Positions 1 to 9,442 of a DNA stretch of 64,000 nt are shown here, piece after piece. The DNA lies in assembly GCA_937873425.1 (NCBI GenBank), contig CALMYE010000337.1:32894-96893 (forward strand), written 5' to 3'. The stretch comes from an uncultured Sphingopyxis sp. Lineage in GTDB: Bacteria; Pseudomonadota; Alphaproteobacteria; Sphingomonadales; Sphingomonadaceae. The translations under genes and the position numbers were made by a program. Numbering within the stretch: the first letter of the stretch is position 1; each line of letters starts with the position of its first letter. A model generated the notes under the pieces. That model did no database searches and was not told the origin of the DNA. It saw nothing but the letters and a program-made list of their open reading frames with translations.

Positions 1-877
<877 letters not shown>

Positions 878-886
878 CTATGTTAG

Positions 887-897
887 CATAAGTTATT
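887..897. promoter_or_regulatory. Operator-like palindrome, site 1 (CATAAGTTATT)
   Basis: CATAAGTTATT lies in the 117-bp divergent region between the sulfatase and the TonB receptor and is followed by ATTGCAAT. It matches site 3 (minus strand, 23868-23878) over 18 positions except for the central base and the last base. On the minus strand it falls between TTGCAA and TAGTAT, a possible -35/-10 pair for the sulfatase. That it is a MarR-type operator is inferred from the five copies in the window. Confidence 0.55.
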
Positions 898-973
898 ATT
901 GCAATTCTTATGATGGACGATTATTCTCTCTGCGGAACGAGGCCCGGGAAGCGGCCCGTCGATGGGAGGGGAA

Positions 974-3460
974 ATGACGATGTTCGCATATTGCTCGCGC
1001 GCTGCCGCAACTACCGCACTCGACCGGGGCGATGCGCCGAAAAGGCCGGTTCGTCCGCAATGGATTCTGGTCCTGACCACCTCGGCGATGGCACTGGCCC
1101 TGCCCGCGACCGCCCAGGCGCAAGACGGCGCGGCCGCGGATACGGCCACCCGCCCGGCCGAAGGCTTCGAGGAAATCATCGTCACCGCCCGCAAGCGCGC
1201 GGAGAATCTGCTGGACGTCCCGGTCGCCGTTTCGGCGGTCTCGGCGAGCGAGATCGAAGCCACCGGCGTCCGCAGCATCACCGAGATCGCCGACTATACC
1301 CCAGGCCTGACATCGCAGGGCCAGGGTGCGGGCGGCCTTCCCGACCGCTCGGCCAGCCGCCTGGTCTTCCGCGGTCTTTCGACCAGCTTCGGCACCATCT
1401 TCATCAATGGCGCGCCCTATACCGGCAACAATTCGCCCGACATCACCGACCTCGAACGCTTCGAGGTGCTGACGGGGCCGCAGAGCGTCTATTTCGGCCG
1501 ATCGACCTTTTCCGGCGCGATCAATTTCGTGACCAAGAAGCCGTCGAACGACTATGCGGGGCGCGTCAGCGCGGAGGCGGGGACCGACAATCTCTACGAG
1601 CTTCGCGGGACGGTCGAAGGCCCGCTCATCCGCGACATCCTCACCGCGCGGCTGAGCGTGCGGCACTATGAGTTCGGGGGACAATATCGCTCGGCGGTGA
1701 ACGGTTTGCCGCTGGGGCAGCAGCAGACCGACAATGTCTCGCTGGCGGTGTCCGCGACGCCGTCGTCGAACGTCGACATGTCGCTCTTCTATTCCTACAG
1801 CCGCGACAATGACAGCCATCCGGCGACGGCGAAGCTGCTGCGCTTCGGCACTACGCCGCTGCTCGACTGCAACCTCGGCGGAACCAGCCCCTATTTCTGC
1901 GGCCGGCTGCCCGACCTGTCCGACATCGACCCGGCGTCGATCGGCGACAATATCGTCGTCAACAACCTGATCCGCAGCGCGCTGGTCGACAACAGCCTGC
2001 TGAATCTCGGCGGCTTCGGCCTCGGGCCGTCACTGGGCCGCTTTGGCCTCAAGCGCGACATTCATCATGTGAACGGGCGGATCGACGTCGAAACCGACGG
2101 CGGCTGGCAATTTTCGGTGCTGGGTTCCTATACCCATACGTCGCTGACCAACATCCGCGCGCTGATCGGCCGCGACACGTCCGATATTCCCAATCCCTTC
2201 ATCAACCCCGCCACCGCCGCCCTGCAGCCCGAGTTCATCCAGCTCGCGGGCCTCGCCAAGCGCGAGACCAACGACCTGTTCGGCGAATTCCGCATCTCGT
2301 CGCCGCAGGACAAGCGCATCCGCGCGACCTTCGGGGCAAGCCATTTCAAGGTCTATGGCCCGGCGACCGTCGGCTATCTGATCACCAACGTCGGCCCGTT
2401 GCCATCGACCTTCGACGGCGGCACCGATTCGGGCGTCCGCACCCCGGCGGTCTTCGGCGGCCTCTATTTCGACCTGTCGGACGATGTGACGGTCAGCGCC
2501 GAAGCGCGCTATCAATGGGACAAGATTTCGCAGCAGGCGGTGTTCCCCGTTCCGGGGCCGCTCCTCGAAAACACGTTCAAGAGCTTTTCGCCGCGCGTCA
2601 CCATCGACTACAAGGTTTCGCCCGGTCATCTGCTCTACGCGACCTTCTCGCGCGGCTTCAAGCCGGGCGGTTTCAACGCGGTGCTGCCGACGCTCGATCC
2701 CGTTCTGTCGGCGCAGGTCCCCGCCGGATTCAACACATTCTTTGCCGAGGAGCAGCTCGACAATTACGAAATCGGGCATAAGGGCAGCTGGCTCGACCGC
2801 CGGCTGCGCACGACGCTGGCGCTCTATTACCTCCAGCTGACCAACGGCCAGGTCACGACGCCGGTCTTCCTGCCCGGCCCGCCGGCGACGCCCGTCAATC
2901 TGGTCAACAACGTCGGCAAGGTGAACCTGTGGGGCGCCGAGTTCAACGGCGACCTGTTCATCAACGAGACTCTGACAATTTCGGGGTCGATCGACTATAA
3001 CGACAACAAGATCAAGCGGTCGGTCTTCCCCGACGGCGTGTTCATCCAGGGGACGACCGACGTATCGGGCAACATGCTGGACCATGTGTCGAAATGGCGT
3101 TTCAGCCTGTCGCCGGTCCTGACCTTCGACGGACCGTTCGGCGGCAAGAGCAGCCTGCGGCTCGACTGGCTCTATCGCAGCAAATGGTTCATCGACAACG
3201 GCAATTCCGCCTATGTCCGCGGCCGCCATCTGGTCAACGCCCGCGCGGGCTTCGAGGTCGGCGACGGATTCAACTTCGAGATCTACGTCAAGAATCTGTT
3301 CAACGACGACAGTTTCCCCGAGGCGTTGCGGGCGCCCGACACGCTCTATTCCGACATGCCGCCGCAGCTGACGCCGGTGATCACGCCGACGCAGAACACG
3401 ATCTTCCTCGGCCTGCCGGAAAAGCGCCGGTTCGGCGCGAAGGTCAGCCTGCAATTCTGA
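974..3460 (+). CDS. TonB-dependent outer-membrane receptor
   Basis: TonB-dependent receptors import large or scarce substrates across the outer membrane using ExbBD-TonB energy. The 828-residue product has a long N-terminal signal region ending near AQAQ, then the plug domain (EEIIVTARKRAENLLDVPVAVS, a typical TonB-box/plug start, followed by a GPQSVYFGR motif), then a beta-barrel ending in the C-terminal Phe (KVSLQF) used for barrel assembly. The ATG at 974 was chosen because GGGAGGGGAA lies directly upstream; an in-frame ATG at 962 lacks a ribosome site. The plug resembles the receptors common in sphingomonad catabolic clusters. The MBL hydrolase and GMC oxidoreductase follow on the same strand, so these three genes are probably one operon. 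Confidence 0.93.
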   Translation: MTMFAYCSRAAATTALDRGDAPKRPVRPQWILVLTTSAMALALPATAQAQDGAAADTATRPAEGFEEIIVTARKRAENLLDVPVAVSAVSASEIEATGVRSITEIADYTPGLTSQGQGAGGLPDRSASRLVFRGLSTSFGTIFINGAPYTGNNSPDITDLERFEVLTGPQSVYFGRSTFSGAINFVTKKPSNDYAGRVSAEAGTDNLYELRGTVEGPLIRDILTARLSVRHYEFGGQYRSAVNGLPLGQQQTDNVSLAVSATPSSNVDMSLFYSYSRDNDSHPATAKLLRFGTTPLLDCNLGGTSPYFCGRLPDLSDIDPASIGDNIVVNNLIRSALVDNSLLNLGGFGLGPSLGRFGLKRDIHHVNGRIDVETDGGWQFSVLGSYTHTSLTNIRALIGRDTSDIPNPFINPATAALQPEFIQLAGLAKRETNDLFGEFRISSPQDKRIRATFGASHFKVYGPATVGYLITNVGPLPSTFDGGTDSGVRTPAVFGGLYFDLSDDVTVSAEARYQWDKISQQAVFPVPGPLLENTFKSFSPRVTIDYKVSPGHLLYATFSRGFKPGGFNAVLPTLDPVLSAQVPAGFNTFFAEEQLDNYEIGHKGSWLDRRLRTTLALYYLQLTNGQVTTPVFLPGPPATPVNLVNNVGKVNLWGAEFNGDLFINETLTISGSIDYNDNKIKRSVFPDGVFIQGTTDVSGNMLDHVSKWRFSLSPVLTFDGPFGGKSSLRLDWLYRSKWFIDNGNSAYVRGRHLVNARAGFEVGDGFNFEIYVKNLFNDDSFPEALRAPDTLYSDMPPQLTPVITPTQNTIFLGLPEKRRFGAKVSLQF

Positions 3461-3496
3461 ACACGCGCCGCGATCGGCATTTGTGACGGGACAGCC

Positions 3497-4423
3497 TTGT
3501 TGAAACGATTGTCGATCGCGGTCGCCCTTGCCTGGCTTGCCGGCCCCGCGCCGGCGCAAAGCCCGTCCGACGTTCCTGTTCTGCAGGCGCATGGGCTGGG
3601 GGACGGCGTCTTCCGGGTCGAGGGCGGGGTGGCCAATGCGGGCTTCGTCGTCGGCCCGGAGGGCGTGATCGTCGTCGATGCGCAGCGCACCCCGCCCGAA
3701 GGCGCGGCGCAACTGGCGCTGATCGCCCGGATTGCACAGCGCCCGGTCGCCGGCGTCATATTGACTCACGCCGACCCCGATCATGTCGGGGGCTTGCCCG
3801 CCTATCCCGCCGATGCGCTGATCATCATGCACGAAAACGCCCGCGCGCAGATTCTCGCCGCGGCGGAGGCCGCCGACGGCGGGCCTTTCTTCGGGCCGCT
3901 ATACAAGGCGATCGCGGCCAGCCGCCTGCCGCACCGGACGGTCGCCGCCGCGGAACGCATGGTGATAGCCGGCATCATGGTGGAGATGATCCGCGTCGCC
4001 CCGGCGCACAGCGGCGGCGATCTGATCGTCCATTTTCCGGATCACCGGGTCGTCTTCGCCGGCGACATCGTGCTGACCGACCAGGGACGCTTCCCCAGCA
4101 TCCGCACCGGCGGGTCGTCGCTGGGATGGATCGCGTCGATGAAGGCCATCCTGGCGCTCGACGCCGACGTGATCGTGCCCGGGCACGGACCCGTGGCGAC
4201 CCGCGAGAGGCTCGAGGCGCAATTGAAGGACGCCGAGGAACGGCGGGCCGCAATCAAGCAGATGGTCGAGGCGGGGAAATCGCTCGCGGAAATCGATGCG
4301 GCACTGCCGCCGGAAATCGCAAATCCGCGCTTCCCCAGCTTCAACCGCACGACCTATGACGAGCTGGTGAAAGGCTATCCCGAACAAGTACCGCCCTGGC
4401 ACAGCCTGGTCGAGCGGCCATGA
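3497..4423 (+). CDS. Secreted metallo-beta-lactamase-fold hydrolase
   Basis: The 308-residue protein begins with a signal peptide (LAWLAGPAPAQS), which points to the periplasm. The MBL fold is shown by THADPDHVGG (residues 90-99), AHSGGD, FAGDI and VPGHGP, in the order of the metal motifs. The usual HxHxDH reads H91-A-D93-P-D95-H96, so the second His ligand position is Asp. A TTG start at 3497 or the in-frame TTG at 3500 is used; no better-placed ATG exists. It lies 36 bp after the TonB receptor and overlaps the GMC gene by ATGA, which indicates coupled expression. The substrate is unknown; relatives include SoxH-like and quinoprotein-associated hydrolases as well as lactonases. Confidence 0.85.
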   Translation: MLKRLSIAVALAWLAGPAPAQSPSDVPVLQAHGLGDGVFRVEGGVANAGFVVGPEGVIVVDAQRTPPEGAAQLALIARIAQRPVAGVILTHADPDHVGGLPAYPADALIIMHENARAQILAAAEAADGGPFFGPLYKAIAASRLPHRTVAAAERMVIAGIMVEMIRVAPAHSGGDLIVHFPDHRVVFAGDIVLTDQGRFPSIRTGGSSLGWIASMKAILALDADVIVPGHGPVATRERLEAQLKDAEERRAAIKQMVEAGKSLAEIDAALPPEIANPRFPSFNRTTYDELVKGYPEQVPPWHSLVERP

Positions 4424-6024
4424 TGCGGGCAGGCGGCGAGGTGCATGATTATGTCGTCGTCGGCGCGGGCTCGGCGGGCAGCGTCGTCGCGAGCCGGTTG
4501 ACCGAAGATCCGGACCGGTCCGTGCTGTTGATCGAAGCGGGCGGAACCGACCGCAGCCTCTATATGGCGATGCCGCTCGCCTATCGATTGCTCCGCACCA
4601 AGGGGCTGTTCGATTGGGGCTATGAATCGGCGCCCGAGCCCTTTGCCGACAACCGCGTGGTGGCGGCGCCGCGCGGGCGGGTGCTCGGCGGCTGTTCGTC
4701 GGTCAACGGGCTGATGTATTCGCGCGGCCACCCCGGCGACTATGACCAATGGGCGCAGATGGGCGCGTCGGGCTGGAGCTTCGACGATGTCCTGCCCTAT
4801 TTCCGGAAATCGGAGCGCAACTGGCGCGGCGAGACGGAGCGGCACGGCGGGTCGGGTCCGCTGGGCGTCGCACGCGCCGACCTGTCCGATCCGCTAACGG
4901 CGGCGCTGCACGCCACCGCCCGCCGCACCGGCCACCGCGTGGTGGAGGATTTCGAGGCCGACGGCCCCGACGGCTTCGCCCTGCCCGACCTGACGATCGA
5001 CCGGGGGCGGCGGGCCAGTGCGGCGGGGGCGTTCCTGCACCCCGCCCGGCGCCGGCCCAATCTGACGATCCGGACCGGCGCGCAGGCGATGCGCATCCTG
5101 TTCAAAGGCGTGCGCGCGGTCGGTATCGAATATCGCCGCGGCGGCCGGGTCCACACGGTGCGCGCCGCGCGCGAGGTGATCCTTTGCGGCGGCGCCTTCG
5201 CCTCGCCTCATCTGCTGATGCTGTCGGGCATCGGGCCGGCGGACGAACTGCGCCGCCACGGCATCGCGGTCCAGGCGGACCTTCCGGGCGTAGGCCGGAA
5301 CCTGCAGGATCATGTCGTGACGCCGATGATGTTCGCCGCGCGCCGGCCCTTCGCCTTCGGGCGGCACCTGCGCGCCGATCGCATCGCGCTGGCGGCGCTG
5401 ACGTGGCTGCTGACGGGCCGCGGACCCGCCGCGACGCTTCCGCTGACCTCGATTGCCTATCACCGCTCGCGCCCGGACCTCGAGCGGCCCGATCTCGAAA
5501 ACATCTTCCTACCCACCGGCATGACGGCGCGGCTCTGGTTTCCCGGCTGGCGTCCGCCCGTGCCGGACATGCTGACCTCGATCAATGTCGTGCTGCGGCC
5601 GTCGAGCCGCGGCTTCGTCGCGCTCGCTTCGGCCGATCCGTTCGCACCGCCGCGCATCCAATATAATCTGCTGGCCGACGCGCAGGATATGGAGCGCCTG
5701 AAATATATCGCTGCCTGGACCCGCGATCTGATGCGCGCGGCGCCCATAAGCGATTTCGTGGGCGAGGAGGTTTTTCCCGGTCCCGGCATCACGGATGACG
5801 AGGCTTTGGCCGCCTATGCCCGCCGGACCGTGGCGACCGCGCATCATCCCGCCGGAACCTGCGCGATCGGGCCGGTCGTCGATCCCGCGCTGCGGGTTCA
5901 TGGCGTCGAAGGGCTGCGCGTCGCCGATGCCTCGGTGATGCCCGTGCTGGTCGGCGGCCATACCAATGCCGTGGCGATCATGATCGGAGAGAAGGCGGTC
6001 GACCTGTTGAAAGCGGCGGGCTGA
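4420..6024 (+). CDS. GMC-family FAD oxidoreductase (choline/alcohol dehydrogenase-like)
   Basis: GMC oxidoreductases oxidise alcohols with FAD. The 534-residue protein opens with the dinucleotide-binding motif VVGAGSAGSVVASRL (about residues 13-27) and an Ala-Gly-rich FAD loop. It has the signature GGAFASPHLLMLSGIGP in mid-protein and ends with HHPAGTCAIG and GGHTNAVAIMIGEKA, where the catalytic His and its His/Asn partner are expected. Its size matches choline dehydrogenase and polyethylene-glycol dehydrogenase relatives. Translation is coupled to the MBL gene by a 4-bp overlap. It faces the minus-strand Rieske gene with only 24 bp between stops. No signal peptide is visible, so it is likely cytoplasmic or membrane-associated. 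The substrate is unknown. Confidence 0.9.
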   Translation: MMRAGGEVHDYVVVGAGSAGSVVASRLTEDPDRSVLLIEAGGTDRSLYMAMPLAYRLLRTKGLFDWGYESAPEPFADNRVVAAPRGRVLGGCSSVNGLMYSRGHPGDYDQWAQMGASGWSFDDVLPYFRKSERNWRGETERHGGSGPLGVARADLSDPLTAALHATARRTGHRVVEDFEADGPDGFALPDLTIDRGRRASAAGAFLHPARRRPNLTIRTGAQAMRILFKGVRAVGIEYRRGGRVHTVRAAREVILCGGAFASPHLLMLSGIGPADELRRHGIAVQADLPGVGRNLQDHVVTPMMFAARRPFAFGRHLRADRIALAALTWLLTGRGPAATLPLTSIAYHRSRPDLERPDLENIFLPTGMTARLWFPGWRPPVPDMLTSINVVLRPSSRGFVALASADPFAPPRIQYNLLADAQDMERLKYIAAWTRDLMRAAPISDFVGEEVFPGPGITDDEALAAYARRTVATAHHPAGTCAIGPVVDPALRVHGVEGLRVADASVMPVLVGGHTNAVAIMIGEKAVDLLKAAG

Positions 6025-6048
6025 ACCTTGCTTCCCGCTGAAGGCGGA

Positions 6049-7089
6049 TCAGACGCGCCGTCCGTCGGCAGAATGCGCCCTTTCGCCCCGTATCAGCCGT
6101 TGCAGGACGCGACGGGCCAAGATTGCTCCGCTGTCGTTCGACAGGACGAGCGGCTCGAGATCCCAGAAATCGCGGTCGCCCATATTCCGCTGCACCTCTT
6201 CGAGCATGACGCCGTCCTCGCGCTCGAAGACATCGAGCGCCAGTGCGAGCTTCTGCCGGCGCCCGGCATCGGCATTCTCGAAGAAATAATGCGTCGTCCT
6301 CGCCGTTTCCGGGGTCATGATATGCACCCCGGCCCTTGCGGCGCCCGGCCCACCGTCGCCGACAGGTCCGATCTCGTTGCGCAGGATCATCACGCCGGCG
6401 GGATACCAGGTGACCTCGAACCGGCTGTTCACCTCGGCACCGTCGCGTAGCGGCCGTTCCATAGCCATGCCCTTGCCCGTAAAGGCCCATTCGACGGTGA
6501 CGATATCGCCGTGAAGCCGCGCCCTCGCCCCGGCTCGCGCGATTTCCCCGCCGGTTCCCAAAGTCGCGGGATGAATGAAGTCGGCGTGACTGAGATCGAG
6601 GATATTGTCCGAAAGCAGCTGGTAATTCGCCTTGGTGAGCAGATGGCCCGGCGCCCGATCGTCGGGAGAAGCCGTCTCCAGCAAGGACAGATCGGGAATG
6701 CGCGCCGGATCGGCGGCCGCGCGATCGCCGGGCCATATCCACAAGGCGCCGTGGCGCTCGACGAGCGGATAATCGGCAACGCGCGCCCGTTCGGCGATCC
6801 GGCCGTCGCCATGCGGGTTATGAACGCACCGCCCCTCCATGTCGAAACGCAGCCCATGATAGGGGCATTCGACGAGATCGTCCTCGAACCGGCCTTCACT
6901 GAGCGAGGCGAAGCGGTGCGGACAGACATTGCCGATCGCGGCGACACCGCCCTTCGCGCCGCGCATCAGAAGCACCGGCCTGTCGAGCAGCACCCGCTTC
7001 CTATGCTCGCCGGGCCGCAATTCGCTTGCCCAGGCGGCGACATACCAGCAATCGAGAAGATAGGGCGCCGCGGATACATCGTCCTTCAT
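6049..7089 (-). CDS. Rieske oxygenase, VanA-like (aryl demethylase/monooxygenase type)
   Basis: This 346-residue protein is the terminal oxygenase of a Rieske non-haem iron system, closest in layout to vanillate O-demethylase VanA and toluenesulfonate methyl-monooxygenase. The [2Fe-2S] ligands are C56-P-H58 and C75-P-Y-H78. The mononuclear iron site is D165-L-S-H168 with H173, and Asp165 would bridge electrons between subunits. It is the last gene of the esterase-ALDH-hydrolase operon, 16 bp after the hydrolase. The usual VanB-type reductase is not adjacent and not in the window, so electrons must come from elsewhere. O- or N-demethylation, or methyl-group oxidation feeding the nearby aldehyde dehydrogenase, are plausible roles. 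Confidence 0.88.
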   Translation of the reverse strand: MKDDVSAAPYLLDCWYVAAWASELRPGEHRKRVLLDRPVLLMRGAKGGVAAIGNVCPHRFASLSEGRFEDDLVECPYHGLRFDMEGRCVHNPHGDGRIAERARVADYPLVERHGALWIWPGDRAAADPARIPDLSLLETASPDDRAPGHLLTKANYQLLSDNILDLSHADFIHPATLGTGGEIARAGARARLHGDIVTVEWAFTGKGMAMERPLRDGAEVNSRFEVTWYPAGVMILRNEIGPVGDGGPGAARAGVHIMTPETARTTHYFFENADAGRRQKLALALDVFEREDGVMLEEVQRNMGDRDFWDLEPLVLSNDSGAILARRVLQRLIRGERAHSADGRRV

Positions 7090-7105
7090 CGGCTGTCGTC
7101 CTCGG

Positions 7106-7915
7106 TCATGACGGGCGGCGCAGCATTTCCAATGCGTCCGCGACGAGCGCCGCGAGCATCGCCGGGTCGGTCAGATGGGCGAAATGGCTCTGCCCATGGA
7201 CGGGCAGCAGGGTCAGGCCGGCGATGCGCCGAACGAAGCCCGCGGCATTGTCGCGCGTCCACTGGTCGGCCATCGACCCGAGCAGCAGGGCCGTCGGCGC
7301 CCTCAGCGCGGCGCAATCCTCGATCGTCGGCGCGAAGCCGTCCAGCGCCTCGCATTCGCGCAGAAAGGTCCCGAGCAGCGCGTGGTGATGGTCCCAGGTC
7401 GGCGTGCCGCGCGTTGCCTCGACGAAATCGGCCGGCATCCGCAGAACGCTGGTATAGAGCAGGGCCAAGGCGTCCGTGGTTCGTCCGTCATCGAACAGCG
7501 CCCGCACCGGCCGCAGCTTGTCCCCGCCGACCGGCGCGGCGACCGCCGTCGTCGGTTCGTAAAGGACCAGCCTGCCGTCAAAGCCCGCGCGCAGCGCATA
7601 GCCAAGCGAAAGCGCCCCGCCATAGGAGTGACCGAACAGGTCGACGTCGCCGCCCAGCGCCGACACGACCGCAGCCAGATCGTCGATTTCCCGGTCCAGG
7701 CTGTGCGCCGGCGCGTCGCCGCTGCGTCCCCTGCCTCGCCGTTCGACGATCACCACGCGGCGCCTGTCCGCGAGCGACCGGGCGGTCGCGAACCATTCGT
7801 CGGCGACGGTGAAGCCGCCGTGCGAAATCAGCAGCGGCCGTCCTGCGCCAAAGGCGACATAGGCGATCTCCACGCCGTCGGCGGAAGTGATCCGATGCTC
7901 TTCCGGGTCGATCAT
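7106..7915 (-). CDS. Alpha/beta-hydrolase
   Basis: The 269-residue protein has the alpha/beta-hydrolase fold: oxyanion region SHGGF, strand and turn VIVERRGRGRSG, nucleophile elbow GHSYGG, the acid position following LLLGS, and a C-terminal VHGQSHFAHL bearing the catalytic His. The ATG at 7915 was chosen because AGGAGG lies 5-6 bases upstream; the longer open frame lacks a ribosome site. It lies 23 bp after the aldehyde dehydrogenase in the same operon. It could be a meta-cleavage product hydrolase, an esterase or an enol-lactone hydrolase; sequence alone does not decide. With an esterase two genes upstream, a role on an ester or ring-cleavage product is likely. Confidence 0.85.
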   Translation of the reverse strand: MIDPEEHRITSADGVEIAYVAFGAGRPLLISHGGFTVADEWFATARSLADRRRVVIVERRGRGRSGDAPAHSLDREIDDLAAVVSALGGDVDLFGHSYGGALSLGYALRAGFDGRLVLYEPTTAVAAPVGGDKLRPVRALFDDGRTTDALALLYTSVLRMPADFVEATRGTPTWDHHHALLGTFLRECEALDGFAPTIEDCAALRAPTALLLGSMADQWTRDNAAGFVRRIAGLTLLPVHGQSHFAHLTDPAMLAALVADALEMLRRPS

Positions 7916-7938
7916 GCGCACCTCCTGCCGATGACGGA

Positions 7939-9396
7939 TCAATAGAGCCGGGCGATGACCGACTTGGTTTCCATGAAGGCATCGAGCCCCTGCGCGCCGC
8001 CCTCGCGCCCCCAGCCCGATTCCTTGTAGCCGCCGAAGGGCGTCCAGAAATCGGTCGGGCGGTGGGTGTTGATCCAGATGGTCCCGGCGCGAATGGCGCG
8101 TGCGACGCGATGCGCCTTCGACAGCGAATTCGTATAGACGGCGCCCGCCAGCCCGTAGCGCGAAGCGTTTGCCTGCTCGATGGCCCAATCGAGATCGTCG
8201 AACGGCATCGCCGACAGCACGGGGCCGAATATCTCCTCGCGCACGACCCGCGCGTCGGCGGGCGCGTGCGACAGGATTGTCGGCTCGATGAAGAAACCGC
8301 GGTCCCCGCGCCGCTTGCCGCCGGTTGCGACTTCCGCCCCCTCGGCCACGCCGCTTTCGATATAGGCCATGACGCGGTCGAACTGGACCTGCGAGATCAC
8401 CGGTCCCATCTGGGTCGCCTCGTCGAGTCCGTTGCCCACGACCAGCTTCGACGCGATGTCGGCAACCGCCGCCATCAGCCGGTCATAGATGCCGCGTTGC
8501 GCATAGAGCCGCGAGCCCGAATGGCAGGCCTGGCCCGAATTGCTCATGATGCCGCCGACGATTGCGGGCGCCGCCATGTCGATGTCGGCGTCATCGAGCA
8601 CGATGACGGGCGACTTGCCGCCCAGTTCGAGTGAAAGGCGCTTGAAGTTGCCGGCGGACGCCTGAACCAGCTTGCGTCCGGTCGCGGTCGAGCCGGTGAA
8701 ACTGATCTTGTCGATGTCCGGATGCTCGGCCAGCGCCTGGCCGGCGACGGCACCCAGCCCGGTGACGACATTGACCACGCCCGGGGGCACGCCCGCATCC
8801 TGCACGATGCGCGCAAGGCGGAGCGTGTTGAGCGACGTGTCCTCGGCCGGCTTCAATATGACGGCGCAGCCCGCCGCCAGCGCCGGGGCCAGCTTGTGGC
8901 AGGCGAGCATGAACGGCCCGTTCCACGGCACGATCAGCGCCGCGACGCCGACCGGTTCCTTCAGCGTGAAGCCGTGAAAGGCGTCCCCGGCGCCGATTTC
9001 GCCGGTCTGGCCGTGGATCTTGCCGATCCAGCCGCCGAAATAGCGGAACGCTTGCGCGCCATTGACGATGGTGGCGCGCGCCGTCGCGATCGGCATGCCA
9101 TTTTCGCGCACCTCGGCCACCGCCAGTTCATCCGTCGCCGCCTCGATCCGGTCGGCGATGTCGAACAATATCTTCGCGCGCCGCGGATAGGGAATGGCGA
9201 GCCAGCGCCGCTCGTCGAAGGCCGCGCGCGCCGCGCGGACGGCCGCATCGACGTCCTGCGCGTCGCCCGCGGCGACGTCGCCCAGGCTCTCGCCGGTCGC
9301 CGGATCGATGCTGGGGAAATAGGTGTCCGAACCCGCTTCCCGCCACGCACCGTCGATAAGAAGCGTCTCCGCTCCGCCGCCTGTTGCCATCTCCAT
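7939..9396 (-). CDS. Aldehyde dehydrogenase, NAD(P)-dependent
   Basis: This 485-residue protein belongs to the ALDH superfamily and oxidises an aldehyde to its acid. It shows the cofactor region IVPWNGPFMLACHKLAPAL, the FTGSTATG turn, the general-base motif LELGGKSP and the nucleophile motif NSGQACHSGSR with the catalytic Cys. The start at 9396 has GGGAGAGGAT just upstream. It lies between the carboxylesterase (46 bp) and the alpha/beta-hydrolase (23 bp). Together with the VanA-like oxygenase this suggests that a side-chain or demethylation-derived aldehyde is oxidised here. It is distinct from the second ALDH of the window (16952-18484), which is of the hydroxymuconic semialdehyde type. Confidence 0.9.
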   Translation of the reverse strand: MEMATGGGAETLLIDGAWREAGSDTYFPSIDPATGESLGDVAAGDAQDVDAAVRAARAAFDERRWLAIPYPRRAKILFDIADRIEAATDELAVAEVRENGMPIATARATIVNGAQAFRYFGGWIGKIHGQTGEIGAGDAFHGFTLKEPVGVAALIVPWNGPFMLACHKLAPALAAGCAVILKPAEDTSLNTLRLARIVQDAGVPPGVVNVVTGLGAVAGQALAEHPDIDKISFTGSTATGRKLVQASAGNFKRLSLELGGKSPVIVLDDADIDMAAPAIVGGIMSNSGQACHSGSRLYAQRGIYDRLMAAVADIASKLVVGNGLDEATQMGPVISQVQFDRVMAYIESGVAEGAEVATGGKRRGDRGFFIEPTILSHAPADARVVREEIFGPVLSAMPFDDLDWAIEQANASRYGLAGAVYTNSLSKAHRVARAIRAGTIWINTHRPTDFWTPFGGYKESGWGREGGAQGLDAFMETKSVIARLY

Positions 9397-9442
9397 ATCC
9401 TCTCCCGCCCGGCCGGTCGCCTGCTGGCGCGTCCCTGCCCGC

